A DNA stretch of 64,000 nucleotides from Micromonospora sp. WMMD1120 (GCF_029626235.1 NZ_JARUBO010000005.1:6978001-7042000), one strand, 5' to 3'; shown: positions 26,826-35,878, counted from the first letter of the stretch. Notes: generated from the sequence alone by a model not told the origin. Numbers and translations: made by a program.

Positions 26826-27812
26826 ATGCCCGACACCCTCGTGGTCGGTCTCGACGTCGGAGGAACGTCCACCCGGGCGAGCGTGCTGACCCTCGACGGC
26901 CACCGCGTCGGCACCGGCCGCGCCGGTGGCGGCAACCCCACCAGTCATGGCGCGGAGCGCGCCGCCGCCGAGCTGCTGACCGCGCTCCGCGCGGCGCTCA
27001 CCGACCTGGACCCGACCCGGGTGGCCGCCGGCACCATCGGACTGGCCGGCGCCGCCCGGCTGCTCGCCGACCCGCAGGGGCGGGTCGCCTTCGACAGGGC
27101 CTGGCACGACGCCGGCCTGCGCTGCCCGTACACGGTCCACGGCGACGCCCTGGTCGCATACGCCTCCGGCACCGCCGCCCCGGACGGGACCATCCTCATC
27201 GCCGGCACCGGGGCGATCACCGCACAGGTCCACGACCTGCGACTGGACCGGATCGCCGACGGCCACGGTTGGCTCCTCGGGGACGCCGGCTCCGGCTTCT
27301 GGCTCGGCCGGGAAGCGGTACGCCGACTCCTCGCCGACCTGGACGCGGGCCGTGGGCTCGGAGCGCTCGCCACGACGGTGCTCACCGAACTGCTCGGCAG
27401 CGCCGAGATCGCCCCCCGCGCCCGCGACACCGTCGACGCCACCATCCAGGCGGTGACCCGCCGACCGCCCGTCGACCTGGCCCGCCTCGCGCCACTCGTC
27501 GTCGACGCCGCCGAACGCGGCGACGAGGTCGCCACCGCGCTGATCAGCCAGGCCGCCGCCCACCTGAGCACGAGCGTGAGCCGCATCCGTCCCGCCGGCG
27601 CGGTGACGCCTCTCGTGCTGGGCGGCGGGTTGCTCACCGCGGACACCCCACTGGCCGCCGCCGTCCGCGTCGAGATCGCCCGGCACTGGCCGGACGCGCC
27701 CCTGCGCACCGCCGGCGACGGCGCGGCGGCGGCCGCCTGGCTCGCCGCCCGCGAGCTGCCCGAGACGACCGACCCGGCCGCCCTGCACGCCCGCCTCTTC
27801 CCCGTGGGCTGA
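26826..27812 (+). CDS. BadF/BadG-type sugar kinase (N-acetylglucosamine kinase-like)
   Basis: 328 residues of the ASKHA fold. The phosphate-1 loop is VVGLDVGGTSTRASV at the N-terminus, phosphate-2 is ILIAGTGAITAQV, and LLGDAGSGFWLGREAVR is typical of the BadF/N-acetylglucosamine kinase group; VLGGGLL near the C-terminus is the adenosine motif. It would phosphorylate an imported sugar or amino sugar with ATP. The ATG at 26826 lies 10 nt after GGAG; a GTG two codons earlier is also possible. It is divergent from the RpiR operon and lies between two paralogous importers. Confidence 0.85.
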   Translation: MPDTLVVGLDVGGTSTRASVLTLDGHRVGTGRAGGGNPTSHGAERAAAELLTALRAALTDLDPTRVAAGTIGLAGAARLLADPQGRVAFDRAWHDAGLRCPYTVHGDALVAYASGTAAPDGTILIAGTGAITAQVHDLRLDRIADGHGWLLGDAGSGFWLGREAVRRLLADLDAGRGLGALATTVLTELLGSAEIAPRARDTVDATIQAVTRRPPVDLARLAPLVVDAAERGDEVATALISQAAAHLSTSVSRIRPAGAVTPLVLGGGLLTADTPLAAAVRVEIARHWPDAPLRTAGDGAAAAAWLAARELPETTDPAALHARLFPVG

Positions 27813-27913
27813 CCACCCCGCCGCGGCCCGTCGCCGCCCGGCCCGTCACGGGCGGGCCGGGCCGGGGCAGTGCAGGCCGATCCGAGCCGAGCACGCTCGT
27901 GCCGAGCCGATCA

Positions 27914-27987
27914 TGATCGTGCTCGATCCAGGATGTAGTGGCCTCCTGGCGTGAAGAGGGGACTGTATCCAGGATCGAGCACGATCA
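27914..27987. repeat. Palindromic repeat, TGATCGTGCTCGATCC type
   Basis: A perfect 16-bp inverted repeat (27914-27929 and 27972-27987) around 42 bp, extended by GGAT on both sides of one mismatch. It lies between the convergent kinase and permease genes. It resembles the other long-stem palindromes of the window in size and location. Confidence 0.65.
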
Positions 27988-28024
27988 AGGGCCCGCCGCA
28001 CCGCTTCGACGCGCCGCGACCCGG

Positions 28025-28051
28025 CCCAGGACCCGCCGGGCGGGTCCTGGG
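28025..28051. terminator. Perfect palindrome, likely bidirectional terminator
   Basis: CCCAGGACCCGCC on the left is fully complementary to the right arm with a single central base, which folds to an 11-bp stem with a 5-nt loop. It sits 26 bp after the stop of the minus-strand permease gene and after the kinase gene from the other side. Confidence 0.7.
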
Positions 28052-28077
28052 AGCGGGCCATGGGCAGGCGGGATGTT

Positions 28078-28983
28078 CTACTTGAGCTGGCCGGCGGTGA
28101 GGCCGGTCTGCACCTGGCGCTGAAAGGCCACGTAGACCGCCAGCACCGGAAGCACAGCGATGCTCAGCCCGGCGAAGAGGCGGGCGTAGTCACCGGCGTA
28201 CCCCTGGCTGACGGACAGCGCGAACAGCCCCTGCGCGAGCATCCACCTGGAGTCGTCACCCTGCATCAGCACCTGGGGCAGCAGGAACTGGTTCCAGTGG
28301 CTGAGGAAATTGAAGATCGCGACACTGATCAATCCCGGACGCGCCATCGGCAGCATCACCCGGAAGAAGAGCCGGAAGTGGCCGCAGCCGTCGACCAGCG
28401 CCGCCTCCGCCACCGACGTCGGCAGGGTCCGGAAGAACGCGGTCAGGAAGAACACGGTGAAGGGCAGCGAGTAGGCCGCGTACACCAGGATCAGCCCGAG
28501 CCAACTGTTGAAGAGGCCGGCGTTGCGGACCACGAAGAAGAGCGGCACCAGGGCGAGGAACACCGGGAACATCAGGCCGCCGACGAACAGGTAGTAGACG
28601 ACCTGGCGGCCCCGGAACTCGTACCGGGCGAAGACGTACGCGGCGGTGGCGCCCATCAGCATGGTGAGGCTGACCGAGCCGGCCACCACCACCAGGCTGT
28701 TGAGGAAGTACCTGCCGATGCGCGCTCCGGTCCAGGCCCGCGCCCAGTTGTCCAGGTGCAGGGCGCCGGGCAGACCCCAGGGGTCGGCGAGGATCTCGCC
28801 GTTGCTCTTGAACGAGCTGATGAACATCCACAGCAGCGGCAGAACGGTGAGTAGGCCCCACAGGATGAGGAAACCGTGCGACAGCGTGTTGGCCACACCG
28901 AGTTCCCGCCGCACCGGGCGGTCCCGACCGGTGGTCGACGGCGGCTCGGCAACGGGTCGGGTGGACTGATCCAAAGTGGTCAC
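28078..28983 (-). CDS. Carbohydrate ABC permease, MalG type (importer 2)
   Basis: 301 residues, six membrane helices, with EAALVDGCGHFRLFFRVMLP as the ATPase-contact loop. It is a paralogue of the permease at 21600-22529. The GTG start overlaps the stop of the MalF-type gene (GTGA). It ends ...VQTGLTAGQLK, nearly the same tail as its paralogue (IQAGLTSGAVK). Confidence 0.9.
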   Translation of the reverse strand: MTTLDQSTRPVAEPPSTTGRDRPVRRELGVANTLSHGFLILWGLLTVLPLLWMFISSFKSNGEILADPWGLPGALHLDNWARAWTGARIGRYFLNSLVVVAGSVSLTMLMGATAAYVFARYEFRGRQVVYYLFVGGLMFPVFLALVPLFFVVRNAGLFNSWLGLILVYAAYSLPFTVFFLTAFFRTLPTSVAEAALVDGCGHFRLFFRVMLPMARPGLISVAIFNFLSHWNQFLLPQVLMQGDDSRWMLAQGLFALSVSQGYAGDYARLFAGLSIAVLPVLAVYVAFQRQVQTGLTAGQLK

Positions 28984-29888
28984 GAGTACTCGATCCGTTC
29001 GCGCCGGCCGACCCGCAGCGACAGCACCGCCACCGAGAGGGTCAGGAAGAACATCACCACGCCGATCGCCGAGGCGTAGCCGAACTTGGTCTCGCTGCCG
29101 AAGGCGGTGTCGTACATGCGGACGCCGATCACGTCGGTGGAGAAGTTCGGCCCTCCGTTGGTCATCAACTGGACGAGGATGAACCCGTCCAGAGCGAAGA
29201 TGGCCAGGTAGACCCAGGCGACCTGGACGGTGTCCCAGAGCAGCGGCAGGGTGACCCGGCGCAGGGTGGTGAACCGGGACGCGCCGTCGAGCAGCACCGC
29301 CTCGTAGATCTCCTTCGGCACCGCCGACATCGCCGCGCCGAACAACACCACGTAGAAGCCGACGTTGCTCCAGACCATCACCGCCAGCACACACCAGAAC
29401 GCGGTCGCCGGGTCGCCGAGCCAGGTGGGCGCGGGCAGACCGACGGCGTGTACGGCGCTGGTGAGCAGCCCCTGATTGGGGTGGTACACCTCCTTCCACA
29501 GCAGCGCGATGATCACCACCGACAGCACCTGCGGGAAGAAGTAGACGGTCCGGTAGAGCGCGCCGCCGCGTACCCCGGTCACACCGGCGCGGCCCTTGCG
29601 CCCACCCATGGCGAGCATCGTGGCGAAGAAGAGCCCGAGCACGATGGTGAGCACCGGCACCAGTGCCAGCAGGATGGCGTTGTTCTTGAGCGCGTTCCAC
29701 ACGTAGTCGTCGTGCCAGAGGGTCCGGAAGTTCTCCAGGCCGACCGGGTTGGCGTCCGCCGAGTAGCCGAGCCAGTCGGTGGTGGAGATCTGGAAAGCCT
29801 GGAGGTACGGCGAGACGACGAAGAAGACGTACAGGAGCACCGGCGGCACCAGGAACGTGCCGATCAGCGGCCACTTGCCATGTTTCAC
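28980..29888 (-). CDS. Carbohydrate ABC permease, MalF type (importer 2)
   Basis: 302 residues beginning at GTG with VKHGKWPLIGTFLVPPVLLY and containing EIYEAVLLDGASRFTTLRRV. Six membrane helices. It is a paralogue of the permease at 22529-23437, which starts MRHGKYPFVIG. An AGAGG site lies about 10 nt before the GTG. It partners the MalG-type protein downstream. Confidence 0.9.
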   Translation of the reverse strand: MKHGKWPLIGTFLVPPVLLYVFFVVSPYLQAFQISTTDWLGYSADANPVGLENFRTLWHDDYVWNALKNNAILLALVPVLTIVLGLFFATMLAMGGRKGRAGVTGVRGGALYRTVYFFPQVLSVVIIALLWKEVYHPNQGLLTSAVHAVGLPAPTWLGDPATAFWCVLAVMVWSNVGFYVVLFGAAMSAVPKEIYEAVLLDGASRFTTLRRVTLPLLWDTVQVAWVYLAIFALDGFILVQLMTNGGPNFSTDVIGVRMYDTAFGSETKFGYASAIGVVMFFLTLSVAVLSLRVGRRERIEYS

Positions 29889-29957
29889 GGGGGGAGGACC
29901 TCTTCCGTTGGGGTACGGCCGGCGGGGGCGGCACCGCTCCCCCACCGGCCGGGCGGG

Positions 29958-31373
29958 TCAGGCCGCTCGCTTGTACTTCTTGATCGAGTTGTCCTGGGCG
30001 ATCGAGTCGGCGCCCTTCTGGCACTGCTCCAGGAACTCCGCCGGGCCGATCCGGCCGCTGAAGAACTCGCCGCACGCGGCGTCGACGAGGTTGCGCTCCA
30101 GCTTGCGGTAGAAGTTGTTGTAGACCCAGTTGAAGCCGTTGGCCCCGGACGCGTCGAGGGCCTTGACCACGGTGCTCAGCCCGTACGGCAGTTCGACGCC
30201 CTCGGTGGCGCCGGCGACCACGGTGAGGCTGGCGACCTTCCTGGTGAAGTCCTGGGCGCCCCGCTTGGAGAGCATGGTCCGGAAGTACTCCAGTCCGCCG
30301 GCGACGTTACTGGCCTTGGCCGGCACCATGAACGGCTCGCCCGCCGTGCCCCGGATCGCCTCGAACGGCAGTTTGTCGCCGCTGCCCAGGCTGGGCGTCG
30401 GTTGGATGGTCATGTTGAACCCGGCCGGGGTGACGTCCTTCTGCTCGCTCTCCAACCAGGAGCCGCAGGAGATGAACGCGGCCTTGCCCTGGCACCACGC
30501 GGTCTGCGACTGCTTGTGGTCGAGGCCGGGCGAGCCCTCCAGGATGTACTTGTCCTTCACGATCTGGTGCCAGGCGTCGGCGGCGGTCCGCATCGAGTCG
30601 GACTTCCAGGCGTTCGGCTCCAGGTTGTCGATGGCGGTGGCCACCGAGGGGCCGCCCAACTTGATCGCGGTGGCGATCAGGGGCCAGCTCATGTAGCGGG
30701 GGTGCAGACCGGCGTACGTCCACGGGGCGATGCCGGCGGCCTTGATCTGCTTGCAGAGCGCGATGTGGTCGTCCCAGGTCTTGGCGTACTCCCAGGAGCG
30801 GTCGGCGAAGAGCTTGCTGGAGTGCCAGATGCCGTAGGCGGTGTAGGTGTAGTTCAGCACCAGGAACCGGCCGTCGTACGAGCCGACCTCGACCGCGCCG
30901 GGCAGCAGCGTGTCCCGGACCGTCTTGCCCGGCACGTCGAGGCTCGGGGCGGCGAGCAGTTCGCCGAGGTCGGCGATGGCGTTCTGACTGACCAGGCCGT
31001 TGAAGTCGATCTGGCTGGCGCCGGAGTTGTTGACCACGTCGGGCGGGGTGCCGTCGACGAAGCGCGGCTGGAGGGTCTTGCTGATCTCCTGCGTCGCGGT
31101 GTGCTTGATCTTCGCCTTCGGGTACTTCTCGGTGTACATGGCCTCGTGGGCCTTGGCGTACTCCTCACCGAAGCCGCCACCGAAGATCACCACCTCGAGC
31201 GGGGCGTCCTCCTGCACGCCGAGCGGGTTCTGCTCGCTCTTGGTGCCCTTGTAGGTCTTGGCGTCGCTCTTGTCGCCACCACCGCCGGTGGCGCAGCCGG
31301 CCAGCAGACCGGCGGCGGGGGTGGCCAGCAGGCCGGCGGCGGCGCCGCGCCGCAGGATGTCACGCCTGTTCAT
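29958..31373 (-). CDS. Carbohydrate ABC substrate-binding lipoprotein (importer 2), Tat-type signal
   Basis: 471 residues. The signal MNRRDILRRGAAAG has a twin arginine and ends at the lipobox LLAGC, so Tat export and lipidation are likely. The mature protein is a family 1 solute-binding protein, similar along its length to the binding protein of importer 1 (EVVIFGGGFGEEYAK, KTLQPRFVDGTPPDVVNNSG). ATG 31373 has GAGGAG upstream. It is the first gene of a three-gene operon with no local regulator; the RpiR protein 5 kb away could control both importers. Confidence 0.88.
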   Translation of the reverse strand: MNRRDILRRGAAAGLLATPAAGLLAGCATGGGGDKSDAKTYKGTKSEQNPLGVQEDAPLEVVIFGGGFGEEYAKAHEAMYTEKYPKAKIKHTATQEISKTLQPRFVDGTPPDVVNNSGASQIDFNGLVSQNAIADLGELLAAPSLDVPGKTVRDTLLPGAVEVGSYDGRFLVLNYTYTAYGIWHSSKLFADRSWEYAKTWDDHIALCKQIKAAGIAPWTYAGLHPRYMSWPLIATAIKLGGPSVATAIDNLEPNAWKSDSMRTAADAWHQIVKDKYILEGSPGLDHKQSQTAWCQGKAAFISCGSWLESEQKDVTPAGFNMTIQPTPSLGSGDKLPFEAIRGTAGEPFMVPAKASNVAGGLEYFRTMLSKRGAQDFTRKVASLTVVAGATEGVELPYGLSTVVKALDASGANGFNWVYNNFYRKLERNLVDAACGEFFSGRIGPAEFLEQCQKGADSIAQDNSIKKYKRAA

Positions 31374-31450
31374 GGGGGTCTCCTCGGGTCGGGGTCGGAT
31401 GGATCGCCGCTAGCAGGGGATGGCGTCCAGCACGCGAGGCACGGTGATTC

Positions 31451-31478
31451 TCTTCAGTTCATGCTCTGTTGCTGAAGA
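31451..31478. promoter_or_regulatory. Inverted repeat upstream of importer 2
   Basis: TCTTCAG at 31451-31457 and CTGAAGA at 31472-31478 flank 14 bp in an AT-rich patch about 80 bp upstream of the binding protein start. It could be a regulator site or part of the promoter. I could not match it to the sequences upstream of the RpiR gene. Confidence 0.4.
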
Positions 31479-31583
31479 ATTTCTACGACAGCCAGGCCCG
31501 GACTTCAAGCCCCGAAGCCCGAACCGTTATCACCACCAGCCCCCCACCCCGACCCCCGCCCGGCCCCACCCCACCCCACCCCA

Positions 31584-31652
31584 CCCCGTTGATCATGAAG
31601 TTATGACCAGGACACGCCGATTCGAGTGCCAATAACTTCATGATCAACGGGG
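31584..31652. repeat. Palindromic repeat, GTTGATCATGAAGTTAT type, copy A
   Basis: A perfect 21-bp inverted repeat (31584-31604 and 31632-31652) around 27 bp; the inner part of the arm is GTTGATCATGAAGTTAT. The spacer starts with the conserved ACCAGGACACGCCG. The right arm contains the stop codon of the minus-strand gene ending at 31644. A C-rich tract lies on its left. Same family as 37391-38603 (interrupted) and 49365-49434. Confidence 0.8.
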
Positions 31653-32510
31653 CGACGGGGACGGTGGGGCCGGTGGGGACGGGGGTTCGGGTGGGGGTGG
31701 GGGTTTGGGGTGCGGCAGGTGGAGGGCGGCGGCGACCGCCGCGAAGGCCATCCAGCCGGCGACCAACGCCACGACCGGGGAGACGTTCTGAAGATAGTGG
31801 TACGCGGTGAGGAAGCCGACCAGCGCGAGGCTGTTGCGGGCGAAGTGTCTGCTGAATTCGGGCAGGTGACGGCGGGCCTCGATGGCGACCAGCACCCCCG
31901 AGTACGGGAACGTCACCACCATGCCGCGCAGCACGGTGCCGAGCAGCCCGGTGAGGACGGCCCCGACGAAGATCACCACCAGCTTGAGCAGCGCCGGCAA
32001 ACTCCCCGGGCGATCCTCGGTCGCGCCGTCGACGACGGCAGCCGGAGCCGGAGCGGCAGCCGAAACGCCAGCAGCAGCCGAAACACCAGCGGCAGCCGAA
32101 ACACCAGCAGCAGCCGTAGCCGCAGCGGCGGCCGGACCCGCGGCGGCGCGACGGCGCAGCACCAGCGCCGCCGTCAGCCAGAGCACGACAGTGGACGTGA
32201 GGGCCGCTTCGAACGGGATGGGGACGGCCAACAGGCCGGCGCTGAGCGCCACGTAGCCGGCGATCCCGGCGGCGTCGGCGAGCAGGATCGGCCAGCGCAG
32301 CCGGCGGTACGTGAACGCCACGGTGACGAAGAAGAGGTTGAGGCCGAGCACGCCGAGCACCTGCGCGCCCTGCACCGGGTGGCCGCTGCTGACCAGGGCG
32401 AGCGTCATCGGCAGCGGCAGGCTGTAGACGAGAGCGCGGAGCCGGACGGAGCGGATCACGCTGACCACCCACACCAGGGCCGTGACCAGCAGGACCCCGC
32501 TCCACGTCAT
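31644..32510 (-). CDS. Membrane protein of unknown function with Ala/Val-rich loop and Pro-rich tail
   Basis: 288 residues with about six to seven hydrophobic segments. Between two of them is a low-complexity stretch in which AAAGVS repeats three times. The last 22 residues are almost all Pro, Ser and Glu. That tail is encoded by a G-run tract, and the stop codon is supplied by an arm of the palindromic repeat at 31584-31652. I do not recognise a family. ATG at 32510; it is followed upstream, on the same strand, by another unknown gene after 29 bp. Confidence 0.65.
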   Translation of the reverse strand: MTWSGVLLVTALVWVVSVIRSVRLRALVYSLPLPMTLALVSSGHPVQGAQVLGVLGLNLFFVTVAFTYRRLRWPILLADAAGIAGYVALSAGLLAVPIPFEAALTSTVVLWLTAALVLRRRAAAGPAAAAATAAAGVSAAAGVSAAAGVSAAAPAPAAVVDGATEDRPGSLPALLKLVVIFVGAVLTGLLGTVLRGMVVTFPYSGVLVAIEARRHLPEFSRHFARNSLALVGFLTAYHYLQNVSPVVALVAGWMAFAAVAAALHLPHPKPPPPPEPPSPPAPPSPSPR

Positions 32511-32539
32511 GGCTCACCGTCCCCACCCCGACGGGGCCG

Positions 32540-33409
32540 TCAGTCCTTGAAGGTCGCGGCGGTCGCACAGAGGTCGAAGACGCGGGTGAGCCGGGCGACG
32601 TCGGCGCTGTTCACCGAGAACTGGTTCTCGGCGATCTCACCGTGCGCCGTCATGCGCGCCTCCCAACAGCTCGACCCGTCCCAGAGCGTCAGGTTGACGT
32701 GCAGCTCAGGGCTGACCACACCCAGGGGCAGGAGGCCGACCCGTACGCCGGCGGCGCGCTGCTGCTCCACCAGGGCGGACAACTCGTCGGTGAGCGTGAC
32801 GTAGACGAAGATCCGGGTGATCTGGACGCCCCGCCGCAGGGCCTCCAGGTTGGCCTCCCAGTAGCGCCGACCGATCTCACCGCGCCACCAGCTCAGCTCC
32901 CCGCTCACCCGGGGCAGCACGTTGGTCAGGGCGTCCAGTCGGTGCGCGCAGGTGCGGGTGGCCCCGACCAGGTCCTCGTCGTCGTCGCCCCGGCGGATGA
33001 TCCGGCCGTCCGCCAACTGCTCGGCCTCCAGCCGGAACTGCTCGTAGCGCCGCTGCGCCTCCGCCGCGACCCGGGTGCCGGCGTGCTGCTCGGCCGCCTC
33101 CCGGATGGCGCCGGCCAGCTCGGTGGTGGTGCGCACGAGCCACTGCGGACCGTCCAACAGGGTACGCAGGTGAAACCGGCGCTCCGCGCGGGCCAGCGAG
33201 TCCACCAGCAGCGAGATGGTGATGCCCATCAGGCCGGCCAGCAGCGACTCCACCCCGGAGGCGGCGTTGCTGAGATCCAACGCGATGCTGAGACCGATCG
33301 ACAGCATGATGCCGACCAGCGCCACCGGGTCGGCGTGCGCCGCCAGCCGGAGAACGCCCCTGGCGGAGGTGCCGCCTCGCGCCCGCGGACGGGCCGCGTC
33401 ACGGGTCAT
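32540..33409 (-). CDS. Unknown protein with two N-terminal membrane helices and a PLD-like C-terminal region
   Basis: 289 residues. Two hydrophobic segments near residues 25-65 (VALVGIMLSIGLSIAL and LLAGLMGITISLLVDSLA) form a hairpin anchor. A charged, helical middle (about 70-130) is followed by a domain with WEANLEALRRGVQITRIFVYV and LVEQQRAAGVRVGLLP, a strand-helix pattern reminiscent of phospholipase-D-fold proteins but without an HxK motif. No function can be assigned. The ATG at 33409 is preceded by GGGGG only. It probably forms an operon with the membrane protein gene downstream. Confidence 0.65.
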   Translation of the reverse strand: MTRDAARPRARGGTSARGVLRLAAHADPVALVGIMLSIGLSIALDLSNAASGVESLLAGLMGITISLLVDSLARAERRFHLRTLLDGPQWLVRTTTELAGAIREAAEQHAGTRVAAEAQRRYEQFRLEAEQLADGRIIRRGDDDEDLVGATRTCAHRLDALTNVLPRVSGELSWWRGEIGRRYWEANLEALRRGVQITRIFVYVTLTDELSALVEQQRAAGVRVGLLPLGVVSPELHVNLTLWDGSSCWEARMTAHGEIAENQFSVNSADVARLTRVFDLCATAATFKD

Positions 33410-33477
33410 CCGAACCCCCAATCAGCCGCTGCCACCAGCGTAAATACCGGATACAACCGCCCGTGGCGGCGCACCGG

Positions 33478-33483
33478 TAGCAT
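33478..33483 (+). promoter_or_regulatory. Leaderless -10 element TAGCAT
   Basis: TAGCAT ends 7 nt before the ATG at 33491, with no ribosome site between, matching the leaderless pattern seen at several genes in the window. Confidence 0.5.
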
Positions 33484-33490
33484 CCCGCAG

Positions 33491-34459
33491 ATGCAGAGAG
33501 CGGAGACGGTCCCGTCGGGCGACACGGCCGCCGAGCGGATCACGCGGGACGTCCGGTCCTGGGTCTGCTCCACCCCGCTACGCGGCCTGGTGAGTCACTT
33601 CGGCGGTGACTGGCCGGCCGGTGACCTCGGCGAGGTGCTGCGGTTCCTGGACGACTTCTCCGCCCGCCACTGGGACTTCCGGGGTGGGCGGGAGCGGCCG
33701 GACGCCCGGGAGCCGGACCTCGACCCGACCACCGCCGCGCTGGTCCTCGACACTGCCGCCGCGCTCGGTCTGATCCAGCCGGTGCCGCCGGCCCGCCCGG
33801 CGTACGCCCATCTGGTGGTGCTGGGCGGCCTGGCGCACGCGTGCGTGCGTCGCGTCGGGTACGCCGCGCGCCTGCTGCGCACGGGCCTGGCGGTACGGGG
33901 TGAGGTCGCCGTGTTGGGCAGCTTCCGGCCGCTGTCGGACTGGGAACGGCGGACCCTGGCCGACGCGGGCCTGCCCGCCGACGCCACCGAGGTCGACGTG
34001 CTGGACAGCGCCGTGCGGCGGGTGTTCGAGGTGTGCGCGCCGGCCGAGCAGGCCGGCGTGGACGCCGGCCACCCACACCACTCCTGGTCGTCGCGGACCT
34101 ACCGGCCGGCGGGCCTGCCACCGGTACGGGTGCTGGCCGCGCCGTCCAGCGAGCCGGACCGGCGGCGGGCGCACACCGCCGACACCCAACGTTTCTGGGC
34201 CGGGCACGTGCGGCTCGCCCCGGGCGACGAGGTGCTGACCGTCACCGCGCCGATCTACGTGCCGTTTCAGCACTGCGACGCGCTGCGCACCCTGGCTCTG
34301 CCCTACGGCTGCGACATCGACACGGTCGGTGTCGACCCGGCGGTGGCCGACCTGGCGGGCCTCCCCGAGCAGACGCTCACCCCGGGCCGCTACCTCCAGG
34401 AGATCCGCTCGGCGATCCGCTCCATGCGCGCCCTGCACGCCGGGCTCCCCGCACGCTGA
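33491..34459 (+). CDS. Unknown soluble protein
   Basis: 322 residues, no signal peptide or membrane segment. Rich in Arg, Ala and Asp, with several short motifs such as HFGGDWPAGDLGEVLRFLDD and TAPIYVPFQHCDALRTLALP that look conserved but that I cannot place in a family. The start is set by the TAGCAT element 7 nt upstream. It converges with the murD-like gene, whose stop is 72 bp away. Gene content around it (cell-wall precursor genes) gives only a weak hint of function. Confidence 0.6.
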   Translation: MQRAETVPSGDTAAERITRDVRSWVCSTPLRGLVSHFGGDWPAGDLGEVLRFLDDFSARHWDFRGGRERPDAREPDLDPTTAALVLDTAAALGLIQPVPPARPAYAHLVVLGGLAHACVRRVGYAARLLRTGLAVRGEVAVLGSFRPLSDWERRTLADAGLPADATEVDVLDSAVRRVFEVCAPAEQAGVDAGHPHHSWSSRTYRPAGLPPVRVLAAPSSEPDRRRAHTADTQRFWAGHVRLAPGDEVLTVTAPIYVPFQHCDALRTLALPYGCDIDTVGVDPAVADLAGLPEQTLTPGRYLQEIRSAIRSMRALHAGLPAR

Positions 34460-34531
34460 CCGGAACGCCGGGCGGCAGCTCGTGCTCAGAGCAGCGCCGG
34501 GCGGCATCCGGGCCGGCGGCGACGCCGGGCG

Positions 34532-35878
34532 TCAGCCGGCGGTGTCCGCGACGGCCTGGGCGAAGACCTCGGAGCGGTGCTCGTAGTTGCGGAACCGGCC
34601 GTAACTGGGCGCGGCGGGCGACAGCAGCACCACCCCGCCGGCCGGGGTCACCTCCCGGGACAGCCGTACCGCGTCGACCAGGTCGTCGACCACCTCGGTA
34701 CGCACCTTGGGCAGGCCGGCGAGCGCCTCGACGATGCGCGCCCCGCTGTCCGGGATGCCGATCACCGTCAACTCCCGCTCGGCCAGGTGCTCGGCCAGCG
34801 GCGTGTAGTCCAGACCCCGGTCGTTGCCCCCGACGATCACCGTCAACGGCCGCCCGTCGTACGCGTCGATCGCGTGCATGGCCGCGTACGGGCTGGTGGC
34901 CAGGGTGTCGTCGACGAACGTCAACCCGGACGGGTCGGTGATCTCGGTGAGCCGGTGTGCCAGCCCCTGGAACTCGGCGACCGCGACGGCGAGGTGGTCC
35001 TTGCCGGCCACCACGTCGACCCCGAGCGCGTCGAGCACGGCGAGCGCGACGCAGAGGTTGCCCTCGTTGTGCCGGCCGACCAGCGGCAGCACGGCGCGTG
35101 GGAAGAGCGGCTGGGCACCGTTGTGGAACCACTGGGTGCCGTCGGGCCCGGTGGCGACGTGGACGGTGTCCGGGCGGCCGGCCCGTACCGCGGGCAGCTC
35201 CCCCAGCTCGGCGGCGAGCCGCGGGTCGGCGCCGTTGACCACGATCGTCTGCGGGTCGTGGGCGAGCAGGTTCAACTTGTCCCGGTAGTACTCCCGCTCC
35301 CCACCGTGCGCGTCCAGGTGCTCGGGGAAGAGCGCGGTGACCACCGCCACCCGGGGCGAGTCGGTCAGATCGCTGCACTGGTAGCTGGACAGCTCCAGCA
35401 CGTACAGCTCAGCGTCGGGCAGGTCCAGGGTCGGCACCCCGATGTTGCCGCCGAAGACGTTCGGTCGGCCCATCGCGGTGAGCAGGTGGCTGATCAGGCT
35501 GGAGGTGGTGCTCTTTCCCTTGCTGCCGGTGACGCCGACGGTGCGCGCGGCGTGGTCGGCCATCCACAACGCGGTGCCCTGGGTCACCATCACCCCGCGC
35601 CGGCGGAGTTCGACGAGCCACGGGTGGGTCTGGGGCACCCCCGGGGAGCGCACCACCACGTCGGCGGCGGCCAGCCTCTCGAAGCCCGCCTCGCCGGTGA
35701 CCAGCGGCGCGGCCTCCGCCAGCGGGCCCTCCCAGGGCAGCGACAGGAAGTTCGCGCTGTCGTCGACGGCGACCAGCTCGGCCGGGCCGTGCGCGGCGAT
35801 CGCGGTCACCGCGGCCCGGCCCTCCCGACCGGCGCCCCAGACGGCAACGGTACGTCCGCGCAGGTCAGACAGGCGCAC
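34532..35878 (-). CDS. murD2: MurD-type ligase, probably the L-glutamate-adding MurD2 variant
   Basis: 448 residues, the length of MurD. The three Mur-ligase domains are present: an N-terminal Rossmann-like UDP-binding part (TVAVWGAGREGRAAV), the central ATPase with GVTGSKGKSTTSSLI, and the C-terminal ligase domain with TFVDDTLATSPYA and VIVGGNDRGLDY. It joins glutamate to UDP-MurNAc-L-Ala in the cytoplasm. It is divergent from a murL-type gene 82 bp away. In Xanthomonas oryzae a MurD2/MurL pair adds L-Glu and then epimerises it, replacing the glutamate racemase route. That this enzyme prefers L-Glu is inferred from the pairing, not from its own sequence. GTG 35878 has GAGGAGAG upstream; a longer start is unlikely. 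Confidence 0.8.
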   Translation of the reverse strand: MRLSDLRGRTVAVWGAGREGRAAVTAIAAHGPAELVAVDDSANFLSLPWEGPLAEAAPLVTGEAGFERLAAADVVVRSPGVPQTHPWLVELRRRGVMVTQGTALWMADHAARTVGVTGSKGKSTTSSLISHLLTAMGRPNVFGGNIGVPTLDLPDAELYVLELSSYQCSDLTDSPRVAVVTALFPEHLDAHGGEREYYRDKLNLLAHDPQTIVVNGADPRLAAELGELPAVRAGRPDTVHVATGPDGTQWFHNGAQPLFPRAVLPLVGRHNEGNLCVALAVLDALGVDVVAGKDHLAVAVAEFQGLAHRLTEITDPSGLTFVDDTLATSPYAAMHAIDAYDGRPLTVIVGGNDRGLDYTPLAEHLAERELTVIGIPDSGARIVEALAGLPKVRTEVVDDLVDAVRLSREVTPAGGVVLLSPAAPSYGRFRNYEHRSEVFAQAVADTAG

